Shown: positions 46,421 through 58,220, counted from the first letter of the stretch. The stretch: DNA of 64,000 nt from Bemisia tabaci (GCF_918797505.1 NC_092801.1:4588001-4652000), one strand, 5' to 3'. The notes: a model not told the origin generated them from the sequence alone. Translations and numbers: made by a program.

Positions 46421-47656
46421 GCCGTTTAAATTGTTAAATTATGCATATTGTGATGAAAACTGGAGAATCCAACAGGTTTGACTTTGAAAGGTCGAGTTAA
46501 TGTATTCGTCTTGACCCAAACCACATCTTAATTCCCTGCGGTTGGAGATAATGCAGAGCTGTTCTGGATAAAAACACTATCAAACTTGGTCTCAGCGTTT
46601 CAGTATGCTAATCAGTCCACAATTTTCATTCTTTCATCTTCAAAGAGCCGAGGAAAAACTGTTGAATCACATTTAAAGCGTTATTACAGGGTGAAAGAAG
46701 AAAAGAACTTTCAAGAGATACCAGATTGGTGCACGCGTGTATGATAATATAATGGCATGATAACTAAAATTATTAGCAGTAATAGGTGTACTGCTAAAAA
46801 TTCATTTCATGTACCCTGCCATTAAAATTCCTTGCCTCCTCTCTGCTTCCAAAAATTACTTTTTTTGGCGATGCTCAAAAATCCTTACCATTTCCATACT
46901 TCACCCGCATTTTTAACAGTTTTCGGGTTGGGGAATTGGAAAAATGGAAAGACAGAGGAATAAACCGAATACACGACAAATTTTGAGAGTAGTTTGAAAA
47001 AAAAAAAAAAAAAAAAAAAAAAAACCGTATCGTCTCCGATACCTTTGACTGATTAAAGTTAATTCTTGTAAAGACAAGTAACATTCACGTTGTGTTACCT
47101 CGTTTTATTTACTGACACAACAGCACGGTGTTTTGCGTTGAAAAAGGGAGAAAACTTAATTCCGTGTGCAAAATGAGGGAATGCTCGTCCGATACCTAGC
47201 TCTACGTTATTCCTCGATCATCTATCAAACAAATCATCTCTTTTGAACACGAACATCGTGAAACAAAATTAAGGTGAAAAACTCGCTCTCCGTATGGGGA
47301 AATTTTGCGAAATTCGTATCAGCAACTTACTCCATGTTATTACTCAATCGTCCAAGGAACACACAGATACTTACAACACGGGCATTGCGACACGAAACTA
47401 ATGAGAAAAATTTGCCTCCATGCAGGAACTTTACCAAATTCGTAGAATAAAATCATTTTTATTTTAACCTTAGCTGTTTTTCGGTTAGTTACACGTTGTA
47501 AAGTTGACTAACGTCGACTTTTTATACATGAATAATGTACTCTTTCAAAAGTAGGAGATGGAAAAGGGCAACTAATGGACTCGAACAGATTTTCACATAC
47601 TTAAAACCGTCATTGCTGGTGCAAAGTTTCAATTACCCGCACCGCTCATTTAAAAA

Positions 47657-47950
47657 ATGCCTCCTTCATTCTCGGTTTCCCGTATTCCGCTGAACAGTAA
47701 ACACAGCACTACCGTCCCGCGGGTTACACCATTTGAGCATTCAAATGCTGTCGAATTCCGTCCATTAATAAAATATTTCCTGAGAAAAGCTATGGATATT
47801 TCCTGTGAATTCTTCAAAGACGCTGTTTCAAATTATGAATATAACTATAAAACAGCTTTTACAGCGCTCTCTAGCGCTCGCCGACAACTAGCCGCCGAAG
47901 TCCCAGATTCTCCCAGAAATTATGAAAAAATTCAAAAGGAAAAATCATAG
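47657..47950 (+). CDS. Unrecognised 97-residue open frame
   Basis: ATG-initiated frame, rather AT-rich, with a predicted helical middle (KYFLRKAMDISCEFFKDAVS) and a basic tail ending KIQKEKS. There is no signal peptide, known domain or evident splice sites. It may be chance or a transposon relic. It is kept only because it is among the longer frames that do not overlap a visible repeat. Confidence 0.15.
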   Translation: MPPSFSVSRIPLNSKHSTTVPRVTPFEHSNAVEFRPLIKYFLRKAMDISCEFFKDAVSNYEYNYKTAFTALSSARRQLAAEVPDSPRNYEKIQKEKS

Positions 47951-47999
47951 AAAAAAATTCGTAAGTTTTCCAGCACGGGCAATAGGGGTAAGCAATCGT

Positions 48000-50690
48000 A
48001 CTTGTCCCAGTGTAAACAAACCCAAGCCCTTCCACTCCTAGTTAGGCCCCATGTAAACAAACAAGATGGCGAGAATGTTGTGGACGTGATTTTGGATTTG
48101 ATAGAATCTTCCTTAAAGTCAACTTCTGGATAGAGTTCGGTTCGAACTTCGATGATATTTTTTCCGAAAATTAACCTTTGAGTGTGATTATCATTCATTT
48201 CTCAGCCGATATTACGTGACCCTCTGGGTCAGATTTGTTTACGTTGGAGCTCCATAATAGGCTAAAACTGATAAACCAATAAGAGAGCGGCACGGAGATG
48301 GCAATTCTCTCCCGTATAAGTACTCGAGATTTTGAGACATCGCGACCAGGATATACCCTTCCTGTATCCAAAGCTTCAATTTGGCAACGCGGAGAAGTTC
48401 ATACGTCGTTTTTCCTAAGCAAAACGGTGCAGTTCCCACATTTGTTCGGAGATCAAGAGGGCTGGATACACTTCCGCGAGCGCTCTAAAGTTTCGAGGCT
48501 GCTTCAACGTACCTGGATTACCGCATGTTTTATTGTTTGTTTGGAGGGTTGATCCACTTAAACTCACTCATTTAGTTTTGAACTTTCCGTTGGTTTTTTC
48601 CCGGTAAGCTGTTCGCCTCTCAGGCAGACTTTGTCTTTCAAGGCAAGAGTTTCAAACCACCCGGCGCACTCGCCTCCGAAAGGTACATGCTGATTCGAAA
48701 GTCCCCGAGCATGGGCTGCAGTCCAAAAGCACATGAGAAATGTAAGCTTTCAGACTCGTGAAAATAAAAGGCCCACATGTTCGTAGAATCAATGAAGGCG
48801 AAGAGGAAAAACATGTTCTATTTCGTAGATATGTACAACTTTTTCCGACACAATCATATTGGTGCAGAAACATATCTCAAACAAGTTAGATTCTTTGCGG
48901 CGACGACCCTTCGGTAGATATTTGCGACTGAAATTATACGGGCAAGGGGAGGAGAGGAGGATAAAGTTCCTTCAATTTCCTTTTTGTTTTCATGAAGTAG
49001 AGTTAGGGAACTTTCTAACAACCCATACCAATTATCTTCAATGTCAAGATCATCTGTCATCGTAGCGGTAAGCAACGGTGTCATTCACCCGATTTAAAAA
49101 CAGTTTATTCTCTCCGTGCGTTATTAGACGGTGCCTCCGTCCACTGTCTTTGCGCTTTTGGATTGTACTATCAGCGGCCTCCATGTTCGAAAATGTGCAC
49201 TTTCCACTGTCTTTTAAGCGCATGTGCGTTTTCGGATTCTGGCGTGCGCAAGGAATATTTTACCCGTGGGGGTTACCAGATTTCGGATCAGGGCCTTCAA
49301 TTCATCTTTTCCGATTTTAATGGATAATATTCAAATGCGCATACATCGCAATAAAAAACAATACTGAAAAACTTGATTTCGCAGCTTTATTGACGCATAT
49401 ATTTCATGTTAGACGGTCATTTTGTTGTCTTTTCTACACGAGATTGACGTTGTGAAAATCTACAAAAACGTAAGAAGATGGATGAAAGCAATTCAGCCAA
49501 TGACGTCAAAAACTGGTAAAAGCTATTAAGGCCAATTATAGTAAGGTACGTAATTTTGCGTTTAGGAAACATAGACCGGCCAATAACGTCATTGGTCATC
49601 CCAATCGGATTTATTTCTGCTAAACTGCTAAAAAAAAATGTGTGATTAAAAGGTGTTTAAAGGATAACCAGAGCGTTGGATTTTATTACCGTTACCCAGA
49701 CCAGTAAACAACAGTTGGCCAGACCAGATAAACTAATTGATAATTACATGCCAGTAATTGAACTCCGTTCAATTGCTTGTTCTGCGTCCGTAGGTTTACT
49801 TTTCCGTTCTTTTAGTTGCCAATTTTAATTTTCGAGGACTCAGGGCCTCTAAACCCCACACCCTGAGTGGTGTAAATTACGCCCCCCCCCCCCCTTCTTT
49901 TTAATTTGTGTACCCTCTGGGTTCCCGCACAAGTTTTCAGTGTTGAGTTTTTTTTTTTTTTTTTCAGCCCTACTGAGAAGCTAGGGCGTTTCATACTTTT
50001 GCGTTTAGGAAACATACACAAGCCAATAACGTTAATGGCCATCCCAATCGGATGTATTTCTGCTGAACGGAACCAAAGACAGGTGAGAAAGAAGGGCCGT
50101 TAGTCGAGGGCCGTAAGAATGAATGGGAACTATAAAGCGCCAATGACGTCAGCTGCGGCGAAGTCGCCGCTGCGGATCCGCGGGGGAGTCATTAACTCAT
50201 GAGCCCTGTCCACAACGCTCTTGTCATATGCCCATGGCTCATGAGTGCCGCATTCAGTTGGCACATAGTTCCGTTTGACAGAATGTAAAATCCCGCTTTT
50301 CAGAATTGCCACAGAATTAGGAGGATACAATTCCCTGACACGTTTTGCAGAGATTCTTTGGCAATTGAAGATATGTCAGATGGTTGACAAGACATGATTT
50401 AAAATAGTTTTCAGGCAAATTTTGTGGTTCGAAACTTCAAACCCATTCTAGAGAAAAAATTAAGGTGCATGGCTTGGCAACTTTTTCCTGATATTTTCGT
50501 CATTTTCCTTGACATTTCCTAGTTTTCCCTGACATTTTCGTCATTTCCCTTGACATTTCACGGTATTCCCTGACTGTGGCGACTGCGGCTTTTCCATTTC
50601 TCCACAGGGTTCATGCCCACTCTAACAGTGCTCCTGCTTTCTAGCGCACACCAAATCTTCCCCACTCGCACATAGTTCTAAAAAGGACCA
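48000..50690. other. No gene recognised; one dispersed repeat pair
   Basis: TAGGAAACATA(G/C)AC...CCAATAACGT...CATCCCAATCGGAT occurs at 49563-49612 and 50003-50053 in the same orientation. Homopolymer C (49884-49894) and T (49949-49967) runs are present. TTGACATTTCC-type degenerate repeats fill 50500-50580. Confidence 0.5.
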
Positions 50691-50715
50691 TGGAAGGAAC
50701 AGGATAAGTACAGCT

Positions 50716-51051
50716 CGGCAGGCGTATATAAATTTAAATGTAAAGATTGTGATGAAAGCTACATTGGTAAAACAGAGCTATCTGTTCATATAAGAGCGAA
50801 AAAGCATTTGACCAAGGAGTCTTCCAATGTTTTTAGGCACATGGAAAAAAAACAAACACTCCATAGATGCTAATATTGAGATTATCCATAAATCTAGAGA
50901 CAAAAGATATATAGGTGTCCTAGAACGGTTTGAAATTGCAAAAGGAGTGAATGAAGGTATTAAATTAATGGGCGTCCAAACCGAGATCGATTTAGCCCAG
51001 AACTCACTATTTAAACAGTGTTGTGAAATGCTGCGCTCTGGTGGAGGATAA
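50716..51051 (+). pseudogene. Penelope-like element GIY-YIG endonuclease remnant
   Basis: From 50721 the frame reads GVYKFKCKDCDESYIGKTE, the GIY-YIG nuclease core of Penelope-like retroelements, then a conserved Arg helix and SSNVFRHM. A frame change in the A-run near 50842-50856 leads to a stop at 50871; the other frame carries on to 51051 with RDKRYIGVLERFEIAKG and NSLFKQC. The reverse transcriptase is missing. A hammerhead-like CTAATGA...GCCGAAA motif at 51214-51237 and an AATAAATAAATAA tail follow. Confidence 0.8.
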
Positions 51052-51684
51052 ACCAGGCATATATCCCCACCACCCAATGTAGACTTCAGCGTACCGATAT
51101 CCAGTAAGCTTTATACCGATATTCACACAGCGGTAATTTATTGATAATCGTGACCAGCGAAATGTTTTTTAAGTGTTTTATTGTTTTATGTTTTTGACCT
51201 TTCTTTGTAAGCTCTAATGATGGCCACAAGCCGAAAAACTTTAGCACGTTTATTAAATAAATAAATCAGTGAAAACACATAACACATTGCTGAATCTCTT
51301 CTTACAAGGCCACACCATTTCGTGGGGAAATCAAAGCCAAGAAGTTCCAAAAATTAAAATTAGAGTTAAAAATAATTTTTTGAACTCTAATGCGCACCAG
51401 TACGAAACCGAGGAGGGAGAGTGTTCAGCTCAGGTAGTTTGAAATGGAATATTAAGTTGGAGTCACGTCGAGAGATCTATACCGGTTTGGGCCTTTTTAG
51501 ACCTCATCATCGGTAGATCACACTCGACAGTGTTACATTCAGGTTTCGGGCCACTTCTTAGTGTTTTTTTCTTCATATCTTCTTACATTTATCACATAGT
51601 TCTTGGTGGCAGAAATATGTCCATTTTCGTGTATAGTTCACGAATACACACGATAGTATTAACGGAGTTTGTTTACGGTTGCAG

Positions 51685-51981
51685 TGCCCTCTATTCGTGA
51701 TCCCGGGGCGGGTCAACAATCCGGGGATCGCGTCCGGCGGGAAGGTGATCATGTACCAGGAGCCGTGCAAGGGGTTCAGCCCGCACATGGGCTCGCACAA
51801 GAACTCGGGACGGAGGGAGGGCTGCCGGAAGGCCGCCTACCTCCTCAACAAGGTGGCCCACCGCAACGACTGCCCCATCATCGTCCACGGCCAGTGCATC
51901 TTCGTCAACGCCACCGGCACCGCCAGCTGCTACGCCCTCGTCAGATGGCCCGACGGAGCTTTCGCCCTCCGCCTCCTACAG
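51685..51981 (+). CDS. Secreted six-cysteine protein, module 3, first exon
   Basis: Acceptor GTTTACGGTTGCAG|TGC, entered in phase 0; 99 codons, leaving in phase 0 at CTACAG|GTTCGT. The core reads EPC-x18-C-x15-C-x7-C-x10-C, with RREGCRKAA, VHGQC and a VNATGTASC sequon, then ALVRWPDGAFALRLLQ. The sixth cysteine lies in the next exon (DC), so the split falls exactly where modules 1 and 2 have LLSDC and LLDSYC. It starts at CPLFVIPGR with almost no linker, so a leader must come from another exon. The donor GTTCGT is weak. GC-rich, like modules 1 and 2. Confidence 0.8.
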
Positions 51982-52033
51982 GTTCGTACGCACTTTATCC
52001 ACATTCCTCACTTAGCATTTTTCAACGGTAAAA

Positions 52034-52543
52034 TGGAGATGTTGCATGTGTGAGGGATTTGCGATTTGACTGCTGTTTCTTCTGTAAAAGTTCGCGAGAA
52101 ACACGATGGTGCCACTGGTTTTCTCTGAAATCAACTCCCAAGCTCATATAAAGCTCTCAAGTTGCGGCCAAAATGGAGGGGATATCCTGCGCTATTCTAA
52201 AAGTCCACCTCTACGTCAAGACAAACTCTCCTTGCAAAGATAGGGAGCAAATACATTAGCAGTGATGCCGTGTTTTCAGTTTTGGAGTCCCCAAATGAAG
52301 TGGCAGCCCTGTCAATGTACGAGTATTTGCTCCCTATCTATGTATGGAGAGTTTGTTTTGATGTAGAGGTGGACTCTCAGGGTAGGGCGGGATATCCCCT
52401 CCATTTTGGCCTCACTTTGAGAGCTTTTTTTGAGCTTAGGAGATGATTTCAGAGAAAACCATTGGTACCATCGTGTTTCTCGTGAACTTTTACAAAAGAA
52501 ACAACAGTCAAATCGCAAATCCCTCACACATGCAACATCTCCA
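52034..52543. mobile_element. 510-bp inverted-repeat element
   Basis: TGGAGATGTTGCATGTGTGA and TCACACATGCAACATCTCCA ends with arms of about 110 bp (through GAGAAACACGATGGTRCCA). The second arm pair, GGTGGACT / AGTCCACC, surrounds an 80-base centre. It sits in the intron of module 3, 52 bases after the donor. Confidence 0.8.
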
Positions 52544-52549
52544 TTGCGA

Positions 52550-52830
52550 TATATTTCGATTTTATCGGCGATAAAATCGCTAGGATCATCAACATCTCAG
52601 CGATTATCCTCGATCTTGTTGCAATAAAATCGCGATTTTATCGCCCGGCAATTTATCGCGATATTATCGAAATCTAGATTATATCGACGAAAATTGATCG
52701 CGATTTTATCGAACGAAAAATTGCAATTTAATCGCCATAAACTGCAATTTTTCACTTAATAGTATCGCGATGGATTATCACCACCGATATAATCGCGATA
52801 ATCAACCGATAAGGTCGCTATTTTTCTCGG
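52550..52830. repeat. ATCGCGATTTTATCG simple-sequence region
   Basis: Irregular repetition of TTTATCG, CGATTTTATCG and GCGATAAAATCGC, strongly self-complementary. No coding potential. Confidence 0.7.
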
Positions 52831-52924
52831 TCACTGCTACTTCGGTCTTCAAGCTCATTTCATCACCTTCCGGTCGAAGTATCACAAGCGCGCTGCGGCG
52901 CGGCGTGCATCCAGCTCGAAACGC

Positions 52925-53095
52925 GCATTGACGCCTACAAACCTAAGGGGAGACTTCAAGCATTGCGTAATGATTGAAGTATCCCCTTAGATTTGTAGGC
53001 GCACTGACGTCTACAAACCTAAGGGGCTACTTCACGCATTACGCAATGATTGAAGTATCCCCTTGGGTTTGTAGGCGTCAGTGTGCATTTCCAGC
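52925..53095. repeat. CCTACAAACCTAAGGGG foldback, two tandem copies
   Basis: Each copy pairs GCCTACAAACCTAAGGGG with CCCCTTAGATTTGTAGGC around CATTRCGYAATGATTGAAGT. Same family as 29026-29095. Confidence 0.7.
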
Positions 53096-53629
53096 TCGCA
53101 GCATGCCACAAACTTGTCCACTAATATGTCAGGATGTTAAAATGTGGGCAATTTAACATAAAATTCGAAATTAGAGTCTCAAAAAAACACAAGTTGCGAA
53201 ACTTTCGTGATCTTTCAGTCACTATCAGACTTATATCTTCCTGTTCTTGAGTTTTGGACCATAAGGTGCCGCGGGCGGCGGCGCTCATGAAATTTTTCCC
53301 TGTGCTCAATCGCCAAGCAGATTGTGCAGATGTGAATTTCAGACTTTGTTTATGTGTGACTTTCGAGCGAATTTTCCCTTTAAAAGTGTATTAAGTTGGC
53401 TGTATTTCTTGCTTAGAACAGACCCATTAATACTAGCCAGCTTAAAATGGAATCTCCGACGATTATATGTACATCTGGCGAAAAAGCAAGTAAATAGAGG
53501 TCATTATGCCACCCGATCAAGAAAATCAAAACATACCCCTTGGTTTTCATCAGTTTTTTCTGCTACCTATTTATCTGTCCACCTCACTTTCATATTCTAT
53601 GTATTTAATTAAATGTTAAATTGTTCCAG

Positions 53630-53788
53630 GACTGCGCCGACGGGCGCATGCCACAAAACAACTTCTACCGCGGCCAATTTGGACCCGGTGGGGCTTATCC
53701 ACCATTGGGTGAGTTGGGGCCGCCCAACGGTTACGGCCAATTGCAGGGTCCTCAAACGGGACAATCAAGCCCAGCAGGCCAAGGCTGA
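53630..53788 (+). CDS. Secreted six-cysteine protein, module 3, last exon
   Basis: Acceptor TTGTTCCAG|GAC, entered in phase 0; 52 codons then TGA. It begins DCADGRMPQ, which supplies the last core cysteine, followed by a Gly/Pro/Gln/Tyr-rich tail (FYRGQFGPGGAYPPLG, then NGYGQLQG). This tail resembles the Gly/Gln linker of the leader exon at 12820, which supports common ancestry or a shared gene. GGTGAGTT at about 53707 inside the exon could act as an alternative donor. AATAAA at 54036-54041 is a candidate poly(A) signal. Confidence 0.72.
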   Translation, partial: DCADGRMPQNNFYRGQFGPGGAYPPLGELGPPNGYGQLQGPQTGQSSPAGQG

Positions 53789-54035
53789 TTTGGACTTGAA
53801 TGGACATGGCCGATTATTGTTTACTCTATCAAACTCAGGAACATGTATCTTAGACTTTAGGCTTTAAGGTGACTCGATGGACGCTATATTTGGTGCCCGA
53901 ATGACATACGATATGTCGCACCGATTAGTTCCATTTTTTCAACTACTCGTCAACTTTCTCGAATTTTGAGATGGCAATCCTGATATGAGGAAACTAAAGA
54001 ATGCTCTTAACAATTCTTACAAAAAAATTCAACGT

Positions 54036-54041
54036 AATAAA
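54036..54041 (+). terminator. Candidate poly(A) signal of module 3
   Basis: AATAAA lies 248 bases after the module 3 stop, followed by a T-rich stretch, and ahead of the MITE at 54109. Confidence 0.4.
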
Positions 54042-54108
54042 GGCTTTATTTTTTTCAGAGGATACATACAGCATTCGATACTGACATCAAAACTGCACAC
54101 GAATGTTA

Positions 54109-54336
54109 CACTGGGGAAAAAAACACATTGGATCTAGAGTCCAGACTCTTGAAAGCATTGACAAGAAAAAATACTCTTGATTAAATCGGATTTTTGCTTG
54201 AATCAAAACGAAAACCGCTTAAATTAAGAGGCTTAGTTCTTGATTTAAGCTAGATTCTGATTGAATCAAGAGTACTTTTTCTAGTCGATATTTTCAAGAG
54301 TCTGGACTCTAGATTCAATGTGTTTTTTTTTCAGTG
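54109..54336. mobile_element. CACTGG MITE, TA-flanked copy
   Basis: 228 bp, CACTGGGG to TTTTCAGTG, with TA on both sides (54107-54108, 54337-54338) and the standard palindromic body. Confidence 0.85.
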
Positions 54337-54805
54337 TACATTTTTCCTCTAAAAAAACCACGCCTTCGTAACGTTAAATGTGTCAGTCACAAATGGTAAA
54401 TGAATTCTTTGGTCTCCTGACAACAAATTTGCGATCTCAGAATTCGAGAAAAATGACGAGTGGCTGAAAAAATGGAACTGATGGATGCGATGCATCGCAT
54501 GTCGTTCCGACACAAAATATGGCGTCCACCGAATCTTCTTTCATTATTTACACTGAGCTTTGGATAGTCCGAACTCCTTCTTGGGAGAGCTGGCGGATAA
54601 AACGGCCCAGTAAAAGGACTGTTTGCTAGCATCCGAAAATCATTGAAGCGCCTTCGATACAGGAAACTCCAACTGGATAATCTCTGCCTCCGTGGGCGAC
54701 GAGCGTGGAGTTCGCCTCTGAGTAAATGGCGAGTGTAAACGTTTTCTGTGCTGTGTTGCTGTTGTTTGTCATTGCTGTCAAATGCGGTCATTTTATTTGA
54801 CCGAA

Positions 54806-55144
54806 GATTTCAGGGTTTCCAGTATTAATTCCGATGTTTAAAAGTTCCGGGAATCAATCCCAAAGACGCCAAGATTTATTCCCAAAACTTGTCAATTTGA
54901 TTTCAAAAAAAAAATCAAATTAGATCAAATAATCGGTCAAACTGACGAATAAAGACAAAAAAATTAAAAGGATGGCTGAAAATTCCGAGAATTTTGAAGA
55001 CTCCGAGTAAAGATTCAGGAAATTGCGAATATTCAAAAATTATTTTACCGAAGATTCCAGGGTTTCCAGAGTTAATTCCAATGTTTCGGAGTTTCGGGAA
55101 TCAATTCCAAAGACGTCAGGATTTCTTCCCAAAGATTGTCAATT

Positions 55145-55203
<59 letters not shown>

Positions 55204-55330
55204 TAAATAATCGGTCCACCTAACGAATAAAAACAAAAAAATCCAAGAAAATTTAGAGGATGGCTGAAAATTCCGGGAATTTTGAAGACTCCGAGTAAAG
55301 TTCTGAGAGATGGCAAAATTTCAAAAATTC
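54806..55330. repeat. Tandem ~230-bp repeat with 49-base poly-A
   Basis: Two units share GTTCCGGGAATCAATCCCAA-like, AGGATGGCTGAAAATTCC and TTTGAAGACTCCGAGTAAAG. The second holds an A-run at about 55150-55198. Related degenerate AATTCCGGGAATTTT sequence occurs at 14650-14930, 16680-16920 and 58740-58985. Confidence 0.6.
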
Positions 55331-56008
55331 GGAATTAATTTCGAGAGAAATATCAGCAGTGCGGGTCAAATTTTGTTTCCGTATTCACTTCATCACGTCC
55401 TACAAGCGAACAGGACTAAAATCAGCTCGTCCGAAAACTCTCAGAATTATTATCCGAACCCGCCAGCCGCCATAAGAGTTCGGATGATCTGAAGTGCAGT
55501 ATGTTTTTAGTATTTATACCAGGGCAAAGCATTCTTAGAATGTGTCAATCATGTGCACCATGAATAATCATTTTTCACTATCATATTGAAACTCAGCGAT
55601 ATCAGAGGTAGCCGACCGTCACATTCAAACGGTGAATCCGAGATGTAACGCATAATTGATTTTTCTCTCAGGGTAAAGTATTCTTAGTATTATCCGGGTG
55701 AATACTCAGTTCAAAATGTAGTGTATCTTCAATTTTTCTCTTTCTCAGGGTAAACGGTACTCATAGTATGTGTTCTCTAACCTTTTCACCTCTTTACTTA
55801 TGTAACTTGTGGAATTTTATAGGACAATAAATCATCTGAGATTCGAAACCGTAAATTTCCGTGTCTTTATTTTTTTGCAAGCAACAAGGTACGAGTAGAG
55901 AGATAAAGGTGAGTTATGATTCTTGTGTGATGTCCAAGAGGAAATTATTTTCGTTGTATACCTTATCGGTACGTATACGTGCCCTCTTAATCTAATCATT
56001 TGCTTATT

Positions 56009-56147
56009 TGGACCACATTTTGAAATTAGGAACTAAAAATTCTGGCCCGGTTTAAAAACAACGTATGTGCCATTAGTTTCCCTGTGCACATAAGTGTTTT
56101 TTCAGATGAGCCAGAATTTATAGGTCCAAATTGCAAAATGCAGTCCA
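56009..56147. mobile_element. Short TGGACTGCATTTTGCAA MITE (copy 5)
   Basis: Standard blocks with ends TGGACCACATTTTG and CAAAATGCAGTCCA. Confidence 0.8.
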
Positions 56148-56439
56148 TTTGTGATTACGCAAGATGAGCTCCTTATGAACTTTCTGCGATCTAGAAGATG
56201 AGGAAATCCAAAAGAAGGTCCTCTCGGTACTAGATTGAATAAGTTTCACTCTGTCCATAATGTAAAAGTGGTAACTAGGGCTTAGGTTAATTTCGTTTCA
56301 CCGATTTGCTGTGATAGCGAAAAGAGCAGTTTGTGCACTTCTGTAGGGGCCATGAGTAATATATGGTTTTAAGTGTCTCGAGGTTCTTCCCAACATGCAC
56401 TACTTTACTGCCCTCTTCGCTTGGAAGCGATGGACTGAG

Positions 56440-56590
56440 CAAAAGCTCGAGGTTAAGGGTCAACTATGTTAGCGCTTTGAATCAGCCTGGAGATATCTTC
56501 ACCAAAAGTCTGAGGAGGCAACAATTTCGGAAATTCGTTCCTCAACTTGGTCTCGAGAACATTACAAAATGTTTTTATGACACAAATTAG
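56440..56590 (+). pseudogene. Ty1/copia RNase H C-terminal remnant
   Basis: The frame reads RLRVNYVSALNQPGDIFTKS, then FRKFVPQLGLENI, then stops at about 56590. This is the end of copia polyproteins (Y-V-x4-Q-x-A-D-I-F-T-K-x-L). The usual Ala of ADIFTK is Gly here. No upstream reverse transcriptase or integrase and no paired LTRs were found, so only the tail of a retrotransposon remains. Confidence 0.7.
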
Positions 56591-57202
56591 TTGCAGCTTA
56601 ACTTTTGACCCGAGTAGTTGAATTCTCCAATTCGTTCCGAATTTCCATTTCATAAATTGGACCAGAAGTACGGGCTACCGTCATGCTTTTCAGTAATTTA
56701 AATGTGTTAAAATAAACATTCAGCGCATTCTTATATTTGGCGCCTTTGCAACAGGAACTTGATGACTGTTGACCGAGGTCTGTTCTTATTATGTATATAC
56801 TAGGTGTTTTCGAAGAAACAAGTAATTGATAAAAATAAAGATGTGCTAAGTATAAGCTTCGATTAATTTAATGTAATTTTATTTTCCCTTAAATTAATTC
56901 CATCCAACAAGCTGATAAGAATGGACTCGGTAATGGATCAAGTATACAAATTGTCAAACCGTTTATGAATATTATCGCTGCACGAATTATGTCCGAAGTC
57001 AAGGGTAATGATGATGTTTTTATCCCAAGGATAAAATTCGACACAGGTGAAAGTACCAATTCACATTTTAACCTCCATCGACTCTAGTTTCCCGTTATAC
57101 TTGCATTTGAAATAATTGCAAGAACCATCAATAAATCCCAGGGACAAAGTTCCGATCATGTGCGCCACTGCGTACATCAGCCGCTTTTCAGCGACGGACA
57201 AT

Positions 57203-57341
57203 TGGATTGCATTTTGCAATTTGGACCTATAAATTCTGGCTCATCTGAAAAAACACTTATGTGCATAGGGAAACTAATGGCACGTATGTTGTTTTTAAAC
57301 CGGGCTAGAATTTATAGGTCCAAATTGCAAAATGCAGTCCA
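57203..57341. mobile_element. Short TGGACTGCATTTTGCAA MITE (copy 6)
   Basis: Inverted relative to the copy at 13025; ends TGGATTGCATTTTGCAATTT and AAATTGCAAAATGCAGTCCA. Confidence 0.8.
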
Positions 57342-58220
57342 ATTTTGTGTTGCTCTCTCGAGATGCGGATCAAAAGATTGTATTAAAATTCAAAAAGGTT
57401 TTTCAAATTCAATTAAAAGGAATGGTTTAAGTGGTTCTGAAACTTCAATTGAAAATGAAGTTAAGCCTGAGACGTTCAACGTTTGAGCTTGCTTCATTTA
57501 TTTTGTATCAGTTTTAAGTTCTCTGACCCCCCTCCCCCCCAAATTTCATTTTTCTACCATTTGTTCTGTTGTCCTACGAGGTTGATTTCCATGCTTTTGC
57601 AGTAGTGTACACGGAGTGTAGTGTACCGTATAATTAACGTTTTGACTCTTCGGAGATAAACAAACAGATGGGATATGCAGTATTGACAGAATTCTTGAAA
57701 TATGTATCCATAGTTCGGCGCCAACTTTGAGTCTCGGAGAAAGGTAAGTTAAATCACACTTTTTTACGTTATTTTAGTATGAATTTTAGTCGAAGAAGTT
57801 ATATTATATTTCAAACGGCGACCCGAGTTGGGACCCAGCGGTGCTAATAAATGATATGAGACTCGACTTCTGTCGCAACACCGCGACCATTTTCGAATTT
57901 CCCGCTCGGAGGGAGGGGGGATCGGGTGCTCGAGTGCGGCCATGTTGGGTCGAGCTAGTCAGTCGGGTCAGAGCAGCGGTATAGACCCGTGCTCACCACC
58001 TTTTCTTTTCTTTTTTCATTTTTTTGTTCCTTTTTGAGTTCAGTTATTATGTTCAGTTGTTGAACCTTTTGTTGAATACACGTTCTTGTCCGTATTTCGT
58101 ATTCGTTCGTCTTCATTTTATTTCTTCGCTCTCCCGTCGCCGCACTTGAGGCAGAGCTCACACGACAACTTCCAATTGACACAATATATCGCCGCAACAA
58201 AGAAACATGTTCCCGTACAG

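Noticed and set aside
30400..51684. Search for further signal-peptide exons for modules 2 and 3
   Set aside because: No ATG with basic start, hydrophobic core and phase-0 donor was convincing by eye; a short leader could still have been missed.
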